Assembly (NCBI GenBank): GCA_031310005.1 | Contig: CM062386.1 | Location: forward strand, 2,356,001-2,420,000 | Source: Dactylellina haptotyla | Lineage: Eukaryota > Ascomycota > Orbiliomycetes > Orbiliales > Orbiliaceae | Direction of reading: 5' to 3' | Length of the DNA: 64,000 nucleotides | Shown here: positions 1 to 13,496 of the stretch, piece after piece | Layout of the letters: the number at the start of each line of letters is the position of its first letter | Position numbering within the stretch: the stretch's first letter is position 1 | Position numbers and translations under genes: made by a program | The notes under the pieces: model-generated | Told to the model about the DNA's origin: nothing | The model's input: only the letters and a program-made list of their open reading frames with translations | Database searches by the model: none

Positions 1-1474
1 AAAAGTCTGAAAGTCCTGATGCACGCAGCTGCGGGACCATGCTCGTGCTGCAACGTTAAATTTTTATTCCCTCTGCGTCTGTCCTGTTTAGAGGGCAGCG
101 ACAAGCCTGCGGAGGTCCACCCTGGGACGGTCGAGTGGGTACGTAAATGCCTTAGCCAACGTCGGTACCTAGGTACATGTGCATGTCGTCGGCTCGAGTA
201 CCTAGTCGAGAGGGCAGAGGGCAGGTTAAGCTACGAAGTAGCGCTCGAGAACGACTGCTGGAACATCGGACTCGAATTCGAACTGGGACTGAGACTGGGG
301 AGCGACTGGGGGTGGACTGGAACTTGGACGGGGGGAGGGAACTAGCTCGATGGGAACCCCCATCCGCATTCCACCCGTCAGTCCAGCCCAGGCATTGGAT
401 AATATAATAAAATATATATAATCCCGAAGTTGAATCGAAGGGCCGTCGTCTGCTGGTTCCCGACCTGGCTTACTCATATACGCACGCTGCGGCAATCCTC
501 GTACGATAGCCAGAACTCTGAAGCCAGAGAGGAGAACTCCAGTCAGAGAACTCGCAACTCGAGCTAGCAGACTCGGGCCAGAGAACTCACCCGGAATATA
601 TATTTTTGTGTTTTATCCGAATTTATTTTCGAATACTCCGCCGGCGCTCCCATCGATCGTTCGCTCCATCCGCACGATCACGCCCCCCCGTATCGTCCTT
701 CTTATACTTGTTCTTGTTCTTATTCTAATTCTTATTCTTAGCGACGGACTTACAAGCGTCGCCCGTTTGCCCCCAACCTCTGCTGAAGTTTCATCTCCTC
801 CCACGCCGGCCCTCCCACTTTTCCTCCTCCTTTGGAGTCTGCCGATAATATAAAATACGAACAGGTGCGCCGTATCCAATCGACGGCGGCGAACCACCGA
901 AACACACCTACTCTCACACTCGCATTCACACCTGCATTCCCACTCGCACGTCTGCCAAAGCGTACCATTCAAAAAGCAGCCTGCATCTGAATATTTTTAT
1001 CCTGCTCGAGCTCGTCCGAACGTCGGGTTACACGCCAGCCTATTAGATTCTAACCTTCCACTTCCAATCCACTGGCCTACCCCGTCTTTTCCCATCCCGT
1101 CCCAGCCAACCAAGCCAGCCAACCAGGGCCCAACTCAGTTCCTAAGCGACATCGTCTGCCCTTTCCCTTCTGTTTCCCCGTCTTTTCTGTGCCTCGAGCT
1201 CTCTGGCTCTCCATTCAATCCATTCACTCGCTTTCCGTTTTTTAAAATTTCCTTATCGTTAGGAGGGCCGTATTTTATATCCCTCCCCTCTATATTATAT
1301 ATATACATATATACATATATACACACGCACTCACACACACACACCTATATATCAATTTGTGTCATTGCCAGCCTCTAATTCATGATAACCTCGATCCCTT
1401 CCTGACCATTCGCCCCTCCCTCCCATCGTCCGTTTTCTGCTTGCCCTCCCGCTAGCTCCAAAGCGCACCAGGCC
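1..1474. other. Upstream region and leader of the GID4 gene
   Basis: No frame here looks coding: the open frames are short and compositionally simple. The stretch before the GID4 start is pyrimidine-rich, as fungal leaders often are, and has an AT-rich TATA-like and CA/TA microsatellite block at about 1290-1350, some 125-185 bases before the ATG. A direct repeat of CAGAGAACTC occurs at 544-553 and 579-588. The promoter and leader assignment is inferred from position. Confidence 0.5.
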
Positions 1475-2741
1475 ATGGCGACCCCGAGTTCCCGCTCGTC
1501 TCTCCAAGATCACCTCCACTCCGGTCTGGAAATCGACGTTGGCCTGGAAAATAGATTCGCCGGCGCCGTCCTGTCACGTTCTCACGACGCCTGCCTCCAG
1601 GAGTCCCATCAGGCCGACGACGCCACCTCCACCTCTGCCACTGCTGGCACGGGTGCCTCAGATGACCTGTCGAACACTAGCACCGCCAGGAAGGATCGCA
1701 ACAACACCCTCACCTCACCATCAAGTGATTTGCTCTCCGACGTTGACGACGAGTCGCCCGCTGTCGCCTCAACCTCAACCTCAACCACAGACACAAAGTC
1801 ACCAACCTCTAAACCTTCGGCCCGAGAATCCTCTCGCAGCCTGCCTGGGACCCCGTACTCCATGACCGATTCTTTTGCTTCCCCATCGGCCATCTCGCCG
1901 CTATCAACAACTTCCTCCCTCTCGTCCATTCGGGTAAGTGCGCTCCATCATCCCCCCATTCTCCGGTGCTCTCTCTCTCTCTCTCTCTCTACCCGGGCTG
2001 TGTTGCATGCCGAGCGGACGTCGCTCGCTCTACCTCCTACTAAATACTGTCTCTCCTTCAAATGTAGCTCATTCCATACTCCACATCCTCATTCCTACGG
2101 CCGGGCTCTCGTTTCGAAGGAACCCAACAGTCCGATAAACAAACGTACACCGTAACCGTCGAGATCAAACATGTCGACATGCGAGAGTCATTTTTGTGTG
2201 GATATCTCTGCATTCAAGGTGGGGCACCTCCTTCCTACTTTCTTTCTAAAAGACGTTTTGCGCTATCTAAATCTCGATATCAAAGGAAGCTGACATCTGG
2301 ACATCTGATGTTATAGGTTTAACCCAAGACAATCCGACCTTGACCACATACTTCGAAGGCGAGATGATTGGCAACAAATACGCCTTCAAGACTAAAAACA
2401 AAACCTGGGGTGCGAACGAGAAAATCGACCTACAGCACTGGGGTCGCTTCCCCGCCTACCGTCCGTTCTCGAAGACCTCGAAACCAAAAGATTTTCACAA
2501 CAAGGATTTCGGCGAACAAGAGCACATATTCATGAGATGGAAGGAATACTTCCTGGTGCCAAACCATAGGGTCAAAGAGCTGACCGGTGCCAGCTTCGAT
2601 GGGTTCTACTATATCTGCTTCAGTCAGATCACGGGCAACGTCTCCGGAATATACTTCCACTCAAATAGTGAAAAGTGGCAGCAATTAGAGTTGAAGCACG
2701 TTTCCGACCACGGAGTCTACGAATCTGTCGAGTTCCGATAA
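1475..2741 (+). CDS. GID4: GID4/VID24-type substrate receptor of the GID ubiquitin ligase
   Basis: Three exons, 1475-1933, 2068-2218 and 2317-2741, join in frame to give 344 residues. The first intron has a GTAAGT donor; the second has a weaker GTGGGG donor. Residues 1-150 are a Ser/Thr/Pro-rich low-complexity tail. The rest is the conserved Vid24 beta-barrel, with GSRF, ESFLCGYL, PTLTTYFEGE, HWGRF, FMRWKE and FYYICF in the family order. In yeast this protein is the receptor of the GID/CTLH E3 ligase. It recognises N-terminal proline degrons of gluconeogenic enzymes, such as fructose-1,6-bisphosphatase, when glucose returns. It is the first of five plus-strand genes. The identification rests on the continuous family match across both junctions and is firm. 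Confidence 0.93.
1969..1990. repeat. CT dinucleotide microsatellite in GID4 intron 1
   Basis: An uninterrupted run of about eleven CT units lies inside the first GID4 intron, well upstream of the acceptor. It may be length-variable between strains. Confidence 0.8.
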
Positions 2742-3759
2742 AGAGGCATTCTATCTCAATACCAAGGGCACGAAAAACCAGCACCACAGTACCTATCCCG
2801 GCTCACGGAGCCTGGTTTTCAGCCGCTCTCCTTCCTCATCAACTCTCCGTCGCAACAGGAGGTGTAGAATACCGGAAAGAGAACTGGGACTGCCTTGTTA
2901 CGACTCCAATTCGTCCTATGACTCTCCTTGCTTGTCGATATTACCTAAACTCTCCGATCGAAATGTTTTACGACTTTTGCTTCTCCAATTTTCTTTCCTT
3001 CCTTGTAACATATATTTTCTGACCACTCTCCGCGAGGGAGGCTTTTGACGCGACATTCCCCATATGATACCGTGGGCTCAGCTATCCTTTCATATTATCA
3101 GATGCATCTTTTTATTTATTTTTTCTTATATTTTTCTTTTATTCATATTTTATCGTTCTATTCTGAGTATGTTGTTTAGCGGTTGCTTCTTTTCTTTCCT
3201 TCGCTGGCCATTTGTTGCAGATGTTGATGAACGATTTGGATGCAAAGTGCAGTTTCTTTTGGCTTGAATAACTCACGGTTCTTGCTTCGTTCATCTTTTC
3301 TCTATCCCCCACGATTCCATACAAGAGCTATTCATAAAGCGGTGGTTGTTTGGATTCCCAAGTTACGTTCACCATGATAAGATCCACGCCTACCCATGAA
3401 TTCAAATGGGAGGTTGCTGCCCGCGCAAGATGTGATGGTGTTATCATTATTATGTCCATTTGTATTACTAGTAGATTACCGTATAAGTCTAATTTCTATC
3501 CTATTTTCCTGATACCTGCACGCCGCCAAATATTGGTTATATACTATCGTGAAGAGAGAGAAGACGTGCTGGTATGACATCGCTCTTCGGCTGTGGTGGA
3601 GGGAGGGGCGGTGGCGGCTCAAAAGCGCAAGCTGGCTGAGCTTTGGAGTCGCAAATTACTCGATCCGTAAATTATATATATTTTTTTTTTCTGCACTCGT
3701 TCCATCAACCAGCCAGACGACAGTTGGGACCCCAAACACCGAAAAAAACAGAAATCAAG
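2742..3759. other. GID4-TRM8 intergenic region
   Basis: About 1 kb between two same-strand genes. It is AT- and T-rich (likely the GID4 3' UTR) and then becomes mixed before TRM8. Open frames here are short and resemble no family I know. A T-run at about 3678-3690 lies some 70 bases before the TRM8 start. Confidence 0.5.
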
Positions 3760-4924
<1,165 letters not shown>

Positions 4925-5580
4925 TCACCCCCAGATTCTACACGTTGTGCGTACGGTATGTACCGAGTGTGCATTCCTGCGGCATGTATACTGTAGTGCG
5001 TGGGAGGGACCTTGATTCGGGGCGGGACCTTGCAGGCGTACACTAGACTCTGAGGTAACTGCTGTTTGGAGCGCCTAGGCTCGCCTCCGAATCCGGCAGG
5101 GTTTGTATGTATTGTTCGCATGTACGATAGGAAAGATATATCGAATATAAAATGCCATCGCGTGACTGGCGGGCAGTTGACCAGGTTGGAACCCACATGC
5201 GCACCGACTCACACACACACCGTCCGGACGCTGCGGCCCTGCCTGCTGCTGCTCGCAGACATACGTCAGCCCGCCGCTTTCCTGTGCCTGCGCACTGTTC
5301 CATCTTGGCTGGTTTTATTGCATTTTTTATTTTATCTTATCTTTTTTCGCTCGGTTCTATTTTATACCGCAGTCCAGTTTGTGTTCATGGCATTTCATTG
5401 CGCGCGCACTCGGACACAGTAGAGAGATCTCGACAGCCTCCGCCAAAACACCTCCCCCCCGCCGAACATCCGCAACCACCGCAGAGTCAACGCCCCTCCG
5501 AACTCCCCTCCTAGAGCATGGTGAAGCTACTATGTCGCCAGCCCGTCCTCGCAGAAGAATACGTCTAAACCCTCCCGGCG
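4925..5580. other. TRM8-MDM1 intergenic region
   Basis: Several overlapping open frames of 75-160 codons on both strands cross this stretch. None has a family resemblance and they overlap each other in all phases, as expected of GC-rich non-coding DNA. A T-rich tract at about 5310-5370 and a C-rich tract before 5581 suggest promoter and leader of the next gene. Confidence 0.45.
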
Positions 5581-8500
5581 ATGTCGACTGCGGGCAGCAT
5601 ACCTGATCCCCCTCCTCCGTACTCCCCGCCTGGCTCCCCGGCCCCACCAGCTACCTCGTCCACGCCAGCGCCTGAGGAACAACGACCCCACGATGCCAAT
5701 CCCGAGCTCGAGCCAGAGCCCTCCATCCGTCTGGAGCTGCCGGACCAGATCCCATTCTCTCTCAAAGTCGGGGCCGGTGTTGTCCTCTTCCTCTCTGTAG
5801 CTTCGCGTATAATCCCAAATTTCCGAACCATATTCTTCACCGCCATCTGGACCTCCATAACCACCCTAGTCCTCCTCGCGCTCCTCACCATATTCACCGT
5901 CAGGAAGTACCGACCAAACGAAGCCGCCAGTCAGCCACTAAAAAACATCAAACCCCTAGCATTCACCCGTCCCTCGCGATTCCACAAAGAACTCGAAGCT
6001 ATCAAGAAGGACGAATCGTTCGTCCGAGCGGCGCTCTACCCTCCCAGCCAGAAGGTTTCAGACGCAATAGACGAGGTGATAGAGCTTGTCATCCGAAGCT
6101 TCATCACCGAATGGTACCAGCGGATCACACCAGACCCGGCGTTCAGTCACCAGGTCGAAAAGACGATACGGCATGCCTTGTACGCACTATGGACGAGAGC
6201 AGAGAAGCTAGATCTGGTGGAGATAGGGGTAGGCAAGGTGGTCCCACTGCTGACCACGCATTTGAACGAGTTTGCGAGCGCGGAGAGGGCCGTCCGAGGC
6301 AAACATTTAAACAAGCAGTTGACTGAGTCGGAGGAGCTGGACATGGCAGTTGCGTCAAAGTATAAGGATGGGAGGTTACATTCTGCCGTGCAGGTTGGAT
6401 ATACAGACTCCAAAAGTATCCAACAAGATTATCTGAGGAAGATCGTGACAAAAGTACTTCCGTTGATTCTGCCCGAGAAGGAGATCAAGAGCAGGGCTGT
6501 CAGTGTGCTCGTCAGGGAGATTGTGTCGTGCAGCGTTCTACTGCCGTTAATAGTGCTCATGTCCGAACCAGACTTCTGGAATCGAACCGTCGAGACTTTG
6601 GTATGGTCTCACCTTTCTATGGGGTTCTCGTATCGACGCTTATGAAGAGATCGATATTAACGATATTTTACAGGGTAGGAATACGCTTCAAGAACGGAAG
6701 ACAATCCGGAAACTGCGAGCGGCACTGGAACAACATACCTCCCCGAAAACTAAACTCCACAAACGATTGACTCCCAAGGCGGACGAGCGAACTTTTGAGC
6801 GATTCATCCGGTCAATTAGAAATTGCAACAGTCTGCCGGACGCAAAGCGGATGCGGAATGAGATTACTATCCAGCTGCGTAAGGACGCAGATTTTCAGGA
6901 TCAAGTCTATCTCAAAAGACTAGAGACTGCGAAGAAGCTACTCGACCAGAAGGTTGTTCTTCTATCGTCGTCAGGGCAGAAGACTATCAATCCCAGCCCG
7001 GCAGTTGCACTATCGAGGTCCAATTCAAAACATAGTGGAGCATCATCTGCTGAGAAACATACGTTACACCAAATTCTGAAAAGCCCGTCAGGGATCACAT
7101 ACTTCATGGAATTCATGGACAGACAGGACCGTATAAAGCTTGTGCAATTCTGGATGGTTGTCGATGGTTTACGGAACCCGTTGGAGGATGACCCAGCTGA
7201 GAATGAGGATTCTGTTCCCTCTGGTATTTCTTGGACAGCTTCGGATAGAAATGATATCGGGCAGGTATACGAAGCGTATATCTCTATACCAGAGCTTCAG
7301 ATCCCCGATAAATCTCGACAAATGGTTAGGAAATTCCTGAAGGCTGGCAAGAATGCAAGTAGTTTGCAGTATTATCATGCTAGAGGGGCAATTCTAAGAG
7401 CCCAGACAGCTGTTTACGAAGACATGCAGGAGCACGATCTCCCAGGGTTCAAGAGCTCAGATTTATTTTATAACTACGCTTCTTTAAGAGAGAACCAAGC
7501 TCCTAGTCTGGAGTCTTCTCCACGAATGGGTCCGCAAACCTCAAACCAGTTGCAAGTACCTGACAATTTGCCCGAAGGACGGAAAAGTTCAACCCTGCAG
7601 TTCAAAACGCCTTCCACTTCTAACTCCGATAAGGGTGACCTGTTTTCCTCAAGGCATTCTCACGATGGAAACCGTTCAAAGTTGTTTGATGATGATTGGG
7701 GTACTAACGAACTCTCACAATCCAGGGGAAGCCTGAAAGATGAGTTGTTCTCAGAGGGTTCCGTACAGGAAGATCCTATTTCGCCGTCCAACGGAGTAGT
7801 TGAGGCTATGGAAAAGGCACTGAATCATATTATGGAAGAGCGCCCTAGCATAGATGAAGGAAAGAAGCCATCAAACAATAGGCTTTTCGAAGATGGAACG
7901 GGCATCCTCACACCCGATAGCGGGCGGTCTTCTGGTGAGATCTCGCGCCCTGCCTCGACTCAGCCAGTATATCCCAAGAGAAAATCTTCTAAGAAGCCCA
8001 CTAGCCTGGCGACTTTGGGCCTTGTTAACGACTTTGCCTCGAAGTCTGTCTTCGCTGGTGAGGAAATATTCGCCGAGGAAAACGCAAAAGCTCTCGAAGA
8101 CCAAGGGTTCGAATCAGATCCAGCTTCGGACTACGAAGAAGCAGAGGTTCACGAAGCTGCGCCGGGTGACCTCGGGCTTGCCGAGGCGATATCAGAACTC
8201 ACAATGTCTATCAATAAGCTTTATAATCAAGATGCGGTTGTATCGTCCATGCTAAAGAAAGCAGAGTTGACGAATAATACTGCTGAGCTAAGAATTCTTA
8301 ACAAAAGTAGGGCTAGTCTGCAGCGGGAAATCCGGAGGAAAGAACTGCAGCGACAACAGTACATCATGCAAGAAAGTGACAATAGTTTGTATGGGCGTGC
8401 TAGTGTCAGCATTAAGCAGCCAATTGTAGGTAACGAGCAAGGCAAAGAATACGCCATCTACATTGTTGAGGTGCATCGAAAGGCTGGCGATCAGTTCCCG

Positions 8501-9606
8501 GCTGCGGAATGGGCGGTCGCAAGAAGATACAGTGAATTCTTCCAGCTTCACCAGGACCTCCGAGCAAAATACGCATCCGTAAAGCATCTTGAATTTCCTA
8601 GGAAACATGTCGTTATGAAGCTACAGAGGGACTTTTTAGACAAGAGACGAGCAGCGTTGGAAACATATCTGAAGGGTCTTTTGCTCATCCCGGATGTGTG
8701 CAGGAGTAGAGAATTGCGGGCTTTTCTGTCACAGCACAGCTTGCCACCTATTCCGGATGCTAGTGGGGTTGTTGATAACAACGGAGAAGCCGATTTTATC
8801 TCCAAGCTGTATAATTCCATCGCTGATGGAATGGGTGATGTCATCGGTACGGTGCCAATGTTGGAGCAATTATCTGCTGCCGCGTCGAGTTTTGCTGGCT
8901 TTCCGCATCCCAATGGCTTAAATCTCACGGATGCCGAAGGCAGTTTAAAAGCTAGGACCGCAGAGGGCGGAGAAGTGAGTGTGGCCGAGGCCGAGGCCGA
9001 ATTGATTGCCTACGAAGAGAAAGAAGGCGTGCCTTTCGTCAAACCGATTTGTGATCTCTTCTTAGAAGTTTTCGATCTGAACAAGGGAAGTAGTTGGCTG
9101 AAGGGCAGGGCGGTCGTTGTCGTTCTACATCAGCTGCTTGGAGGCACAATCGAAAGGTACGTTCGAGTGGTGTCAGAGTGCAAGTACGGGCTCAGGATAA
9201 GCTAATAAATTATATAGGAAAGTTCGAGAACAAGTAAAAACTTTGACAAATGAGGAAAATATGGAAAGGTATATCCATATGCTTCGCGATAACCTATGGG
9301 CGGACGGGAAGTTCATATTCGCCCGGCCGCCCCGGAATGCGAAGGATAAGTCGAGAAGTAGAACTGAGGCGAGCTTGATGCTCGCCACACTCATACCAGG
9401 TATGTTCTAGTCATGTCATACTGATCTTATAGTCCGATGCTAATGTTCGGATAGATCTCGCAGCTAGTGTGGTTGGCAGATCGAGCGCCAGCAATGCCAG
9501 CCGTCGACTGTTTGCAGTTTTCAACAATGAACGGCTGAATTGCCATATCGCATTTTTAATCTTAGATACGATAGTTGATGCATTATTCCCGGAGCTGAGG
9601 CAGTAG
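5581..9606 (+). CDS. MDM1: MDM1-type sorting nexin (PXA-RGS-PX-Nexin_C)
   Basis: Four exons, 5581-6600, 6674-9156, 9218-9399 and 9455-9606, join in frame to 1278 residues. After a Pro-rich start come two hydrophobic segments at about residues 58-107, a likely ER hairpin anchor. A PXA domain follows (about 155-340), then an RGS-like domain from about 469 (LHQILKSPSGITYFMEFMD), a long Ser-rich linker, a PX domain at about 924-1030 with RRYSEF, and a C-terminal Nexin_C domain ending SRRLFAVFNN...ALFPELRQ. This order is that of yeast Mdm1 and animal SNX13/14/19/25. Yeast Mdm1 tethers ER to vacuole and handles fatty acids and lipid droplets there. The PX domain should bind phosphoinositide. All domains look intact. 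The start is the first ATG of the long frame. Confidence 0.93.
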
Positions 9607-10046
9607 TTTCCTTTGTTTCTTCCTTCTTTGTTTGGTTTTCATACCGCTACAGGCGCATTTGACCCATTTGACTAGAGGGAGCCCTACTGTATTGCTAGAG
9701 TGGTTGTTTCCTGCGATTTCTTACTTTTAAGCATGTTTTAATATCTCGGATACCCTTCATTGTACTCAGCTGGTCTCTTCAACCATACAATTAAGCATAT
9801 ATTTCCTTTTTGAAACACAATGCGAGCTTCCAACATATGAATTCGTGGTGATGCCGCGGAGCTACCGCACTTTGGTTTGCCGTTGCAACAAATCTGGTAG
9901 GCTGAATTTACAACAAAAACTTGCAAAACAAGCTTCCCTCTTGTATCGATAACCCGCACCACTCCTCTCCTCCTACTTATCACCCCACCACCAACTCCGT
10001 TCTGTAAATACCAATAAGTGACAAAAACGCCGAGGACCGCGTCGCA
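9607..10046. other. MDM1-GCN20 intergenic region
   Basis: A short gap between same-strand genes. T-rich sequence after the MDM1 stop fits a 3' UTR. The C/A-rich stretch at 9940-10040 fits the GCN20 leader. No gene seen. Confidence 0.5.
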
Positions 10047-12328
10047 ATGTCCGCAGAAACACAGCTGATGAAGGCCATCCCCGGCCTAGACAGTGTGCTG
10101 ACCGAATACTGCGTCGGCTTTCTCAAATATGCGATCAACTCTGAGCTTTCTGATGCTGACGATGAGCTCCAACATGCAATCGCCTCAGTTACTGCGATCC
10201 TGCAGTCCGCAGCAATGGACGCCGCCCCGGAATCCATAACGTCGACAGTGGACTCCATGGTCAAGCAACTGATGCCCGCCGAAGGAGTAACGAGACGATC
10301 CGCCGCCGGAACCAACCGTAAGCTCGAGCAGACAATAAATATGGCTTCTCGAAGTGGGGTCTCCGGCACCATGAACCTCGTCGGCGCGATCGATCTCGAA
10401 GCCACGTCGTCTCGTAAAGTGGAATCACGGGTCGACAAGAAGAAATTAGAAAAGGCGGAGAAGAAGATTAAAGCCAAGCAGGACAAGAAGCTACACAGGA
10501 ACGTTGAATACGAGGCGTCGAAGCTCATATCTACCACGAACGATACCAAGAGCTATGAGGAATTCTACATGCAGGTCAATCCGTTGCAGCTGGGCAGCTC
10601 GGCAGCGGGTAAGAGCAAGGATATCAAGGTGGAGAACGTTGATGTTCAGATCTCGGGTAAGAGAATCTTGACGGATACCACGTTGACGCTCGCGTACGGA
10701 AGGAGATACGGCCTAGTGGGTCAGAACGGTATCGGTAAATCCACACTACTGAGAGCGCTGAGTCGGAGAGAGCTCAATGTGCCGACGCACATTTCGATTC
10801 TACACGTCGAGCAGGAGATTTCGGGAGACGATACGCCAGCGCTGCAGGCAGTGCTTGATGCGGACGTTTGGAGAAAGCATTTGCTCTCGGAGCAAGATCG
10901 GATTAACGGTCTGTTGACGGAACTAGAGAATACTCCGTTGGCGCAGCAGAATAGACCAGATATGCAAAGTAAAGAGGAGCTGGGTAGTTTATTATCCGAT
11001 GTGCATGAGAAGTTAGCGGAGATGGAGTCAGATAAGGCAGAATCGAGGGCGGCAAGCATCTTGTTCGGTCTGGGCTTTTCAACAGAGAAGCAAGGGTTCG
11101 CGACTAAGACGTTCTCTGGTGGTTGGAGGATGAGATTGGCGTTGGCTAGAGCCTTGTTCTGTAAACCGGACTTGTTACTCCTCGATGGTATGTTGAACGT
11201 ATATAATTGATGGATGCCAAAAGACACGACTAACGAATTGAGGTAGAACCGTCTAACATGTTGGACGTTCCGTCTATTGTCTTCTTGTCTGAATATCTAC
11301 AAGGCTATCCGAGCACGGTACTCGTGGTTTCCCACGACAGAGCTTTCCTGAACGAGGTAGCTACGGATATCATTCACCAGCATTCTGAGAGATTGGACTA
11401 CTACAAGGGAGGCAACTTTGATGCGTTCTACGCTACAAAGGAGGAGAGAAGAAAGACGGGCATTAGAGAATACGAGAACCAGATGGCGTATAGGAAGCAC
11501 CTGCAGACTTTCATCGACAAGTTCAGGTACAATGCTGCCAAATCGTCGGAAGCACAGTCGAGACTCAAGAAACTGGAGAAATTGCCAGTTTTGGAACCGC
11601 CAGAGGCCGAGTACTCTGTTGAGTTTTCTTTCCCATCGGTGGAAAAGCTCTCGCCGCCGATTATGCAGCTCAGTGGAGTCTCATTCGCCTACAGGCCTGG
11701 GTTCCCGATTGTTTCCAATGTAGATTTGGACGTTCAACTCGACTCCCGAATCGGTATCGTGGGACCCAACGGAGCCGGTAAAACCACGGTTTTGAAACTT
11801 ATTACCGGTCAGCTACAGCCGTCGGCGGGGATGATGAGTCGACACGGACGGTTGCGAGTGGGATATTTTGCGCAGCACAATTTGGACTACCTGGATCCCA
11901 AGCTCAGCGCGTTGAGTTTCTGCGCTCGCGAATTCCCTGGTAAGACGGACGAAGAGTACCGCCGCCACCTGGGGGCCTTTGGCATTACCGGCACGGTTGG
12001 TCTGCAGCGTATGGAGTTGCTGTCTGGAGGTCAGAAGTCTCGTGTGGCGTTCGCATGCTTGGGGTTGACGAACCCGCACGTGCTCGTTCTCGACGAACCG
12101 ACGAATCACTTGGACGTGGAGGCGATGGACGCACTGTCGGATGCGCTGAAGAACTTTGAGGGAGGGGTGTTGATGGTTAGCCACGACGTTACGATATTGC
12201 AGAACGTGTGCACGAGCTTGTGGGTTTGCGAGGGAGGCAAGGTGGAGCACTTTGAGGGCACGGTGAAGCAGTACAAGAAGCGGATCTTGGACCAGGCGCG
12301 GGAGAACGGGGTGGTGCAGCAGCATTAG
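10047..12328 (+). CDS. GCN20: GCN20-type ABC-F ATPase
   Basis: Exons 10047-11187 and 11247-12328 join in frame to 740 residues, close to yeast Gcn20 (752). There are no membrane segments. The N-terminal helical region and Lys-rich linker precede two ABC cassettes. Walker A is GQNGIGKST then GPNGAGKTT. Signatures are FSGGWRMR then LSGGQKSR. Walker B and D-loop are LLLLDEPSNMLD then VLVLDEPTNHLD. The first D-loop differs from the usual EPTNHLD, but EPSNMLD is, as I recall, also the Gcn20 form, so I do not read it as damage. The intron falls inside that Walker B motif. Gcn20 with Gcn1 sits on stalled ribosomes and passes uncharged tRNA to kinase Gcn2. A GCN4/CpcA-like factor lies about 32 kb away in this window. 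Confidence 0.95.
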
Positions 12329-13496
12329 TTGGTGGTCTCTGCACCTACACACTGGCACCTCTTAGACGTGTATATAAAAAATATATATATGTAGATATAT
12401 ACGTATTGGTTTATATATCTAATTTAGTATATATAAGTGTGAAATATGTACACATACTTATTTATACATGGCTGCGAAGTGTATACGGAAATGTGCGTTG
12501 GGTCGTACGAACGGCAGGTAAGCGCCTGCGTCGCCCATTCGCCCGGTTCGGTTTCACAACACACCGCACAGCGCAGAGCACAACGGCCTCTCCTTTCGCC
12601 ATCAACCTCATCAACCTCATCAACCTCCTCTCAACCTCAACCCAGCCTCGCCCTCTGACTCTCCTTCTCCCCCTCTCTCAATAGAACCGTAGACGAAATC
12701 CAACAAGAAGAAGAAGAAGAAGAAGAAGAGGTAGATTCGATTGTGCGCGATAGCATCCTTGGAAAGCAGCGGCGATCCGGTGGTGAGTTTCCCTCGAGCG
12801 GTCCTCTCTGTACCCTGCCCGTTGGCTGGGTGTGGTTGGTCCCTCAGCCTCTTCGGTTCCCTTTTCCCCCCCAAGCCAATTTAATTCTCATCTGCGTCCG
12901 CCTCTTCTTTCTCTTCCTCCTCCTCCTCCTTCTAATCTCCTTTGCCCTTGTACCCAGTTCGCTAGTTTGGTTTGTACTCGACCACCTCCATCAATCAACC
13001 AGCCCCGTCAGCCAGCCCGTCCCAGTCCAGACACCGTCCTCCGAAAGGAAACCCAGCAGAAGAAGAGGAAGAAAAAGACAAAGAAGGTTAATATATCGAT
13101 CTCGCTTTCCGCCAATCCCGCCGGATGCTTTCTTAGCTTCGTTTCCTTCCTCGTGTCGTTTGATCGAACCATCACTCTGATCGCTCAGCTTGCTCTGTCG
13201 ACATCGCGTTTCGTCTCTTTCCAGTGTTCCCATAGAACCCGCTGAAGGATAAAAAAAAAAAAAATACTTCCATCGTCTCCAATTACTTTGATTATCATTA
13301 CTGTCCCGCCCTGCTCTTTCCGCGCAAGTCACGTTCCCAACCGTCTTCGACCCAAATCGCATTTTTACTCGACCGATTCCCCCTACGAAGACTTCAATCG
13401 AGCTTTCCCTTTTAGCTCCCTTTTTAATTTATTTTAATTCGTTGCTCGCTATCATCACAACCGACATTTGAATGTCTCAAACCGCCTAGGTCATTC
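12329..13496. other. GCN20-WHI2 intergenic region with simple repeats
   Basis: AT-rich TA repeats at 12370-12450 are followed by C/T-rich sequence. It holds three or four copies of ATCAACCTC near 12600-12635, an AAG trinucleotide run at about 12705-12730 and an A-run near 13250. GTGAGT at 12784 and GTAAGC at 12518 are possible donors of a leader intron of the WHI2-like gene. No independent gene is supported. Confidence 0.5.
12705..12730. repeat. AAG trinucleotide microsatellite
   Basis: About eight consecutive AAG units lie in the presumed leader or promoter of the WHI2-like gene. I see no coding frame using it. Confidence 0.75.

Noticed and set aside
613-972. Open frames of up to 119 codons on both strands upstream of GID4
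   Set aside because: Composition is simple (Arg/Cys/Glu runs on one strand, Leu/Ile/Val runs on the other), the frames overlap each other and no family is recognised.
5066-5514. Two overlapping plus-strand frames of about 120 codons before MDM1
   Set aside because: Two phases are open at once, as expected of GC-rich non-coding DNA, and the MDM1 ATG follows a C-rich leader.
11160-11270. EPSNMLD instead of EPTNHLD in the first GCN20 cassette as possible damage
   Set aside because: It is the form I recall for the first cassette of yeast Gcn20, so it is more likely a family trait than a defect.
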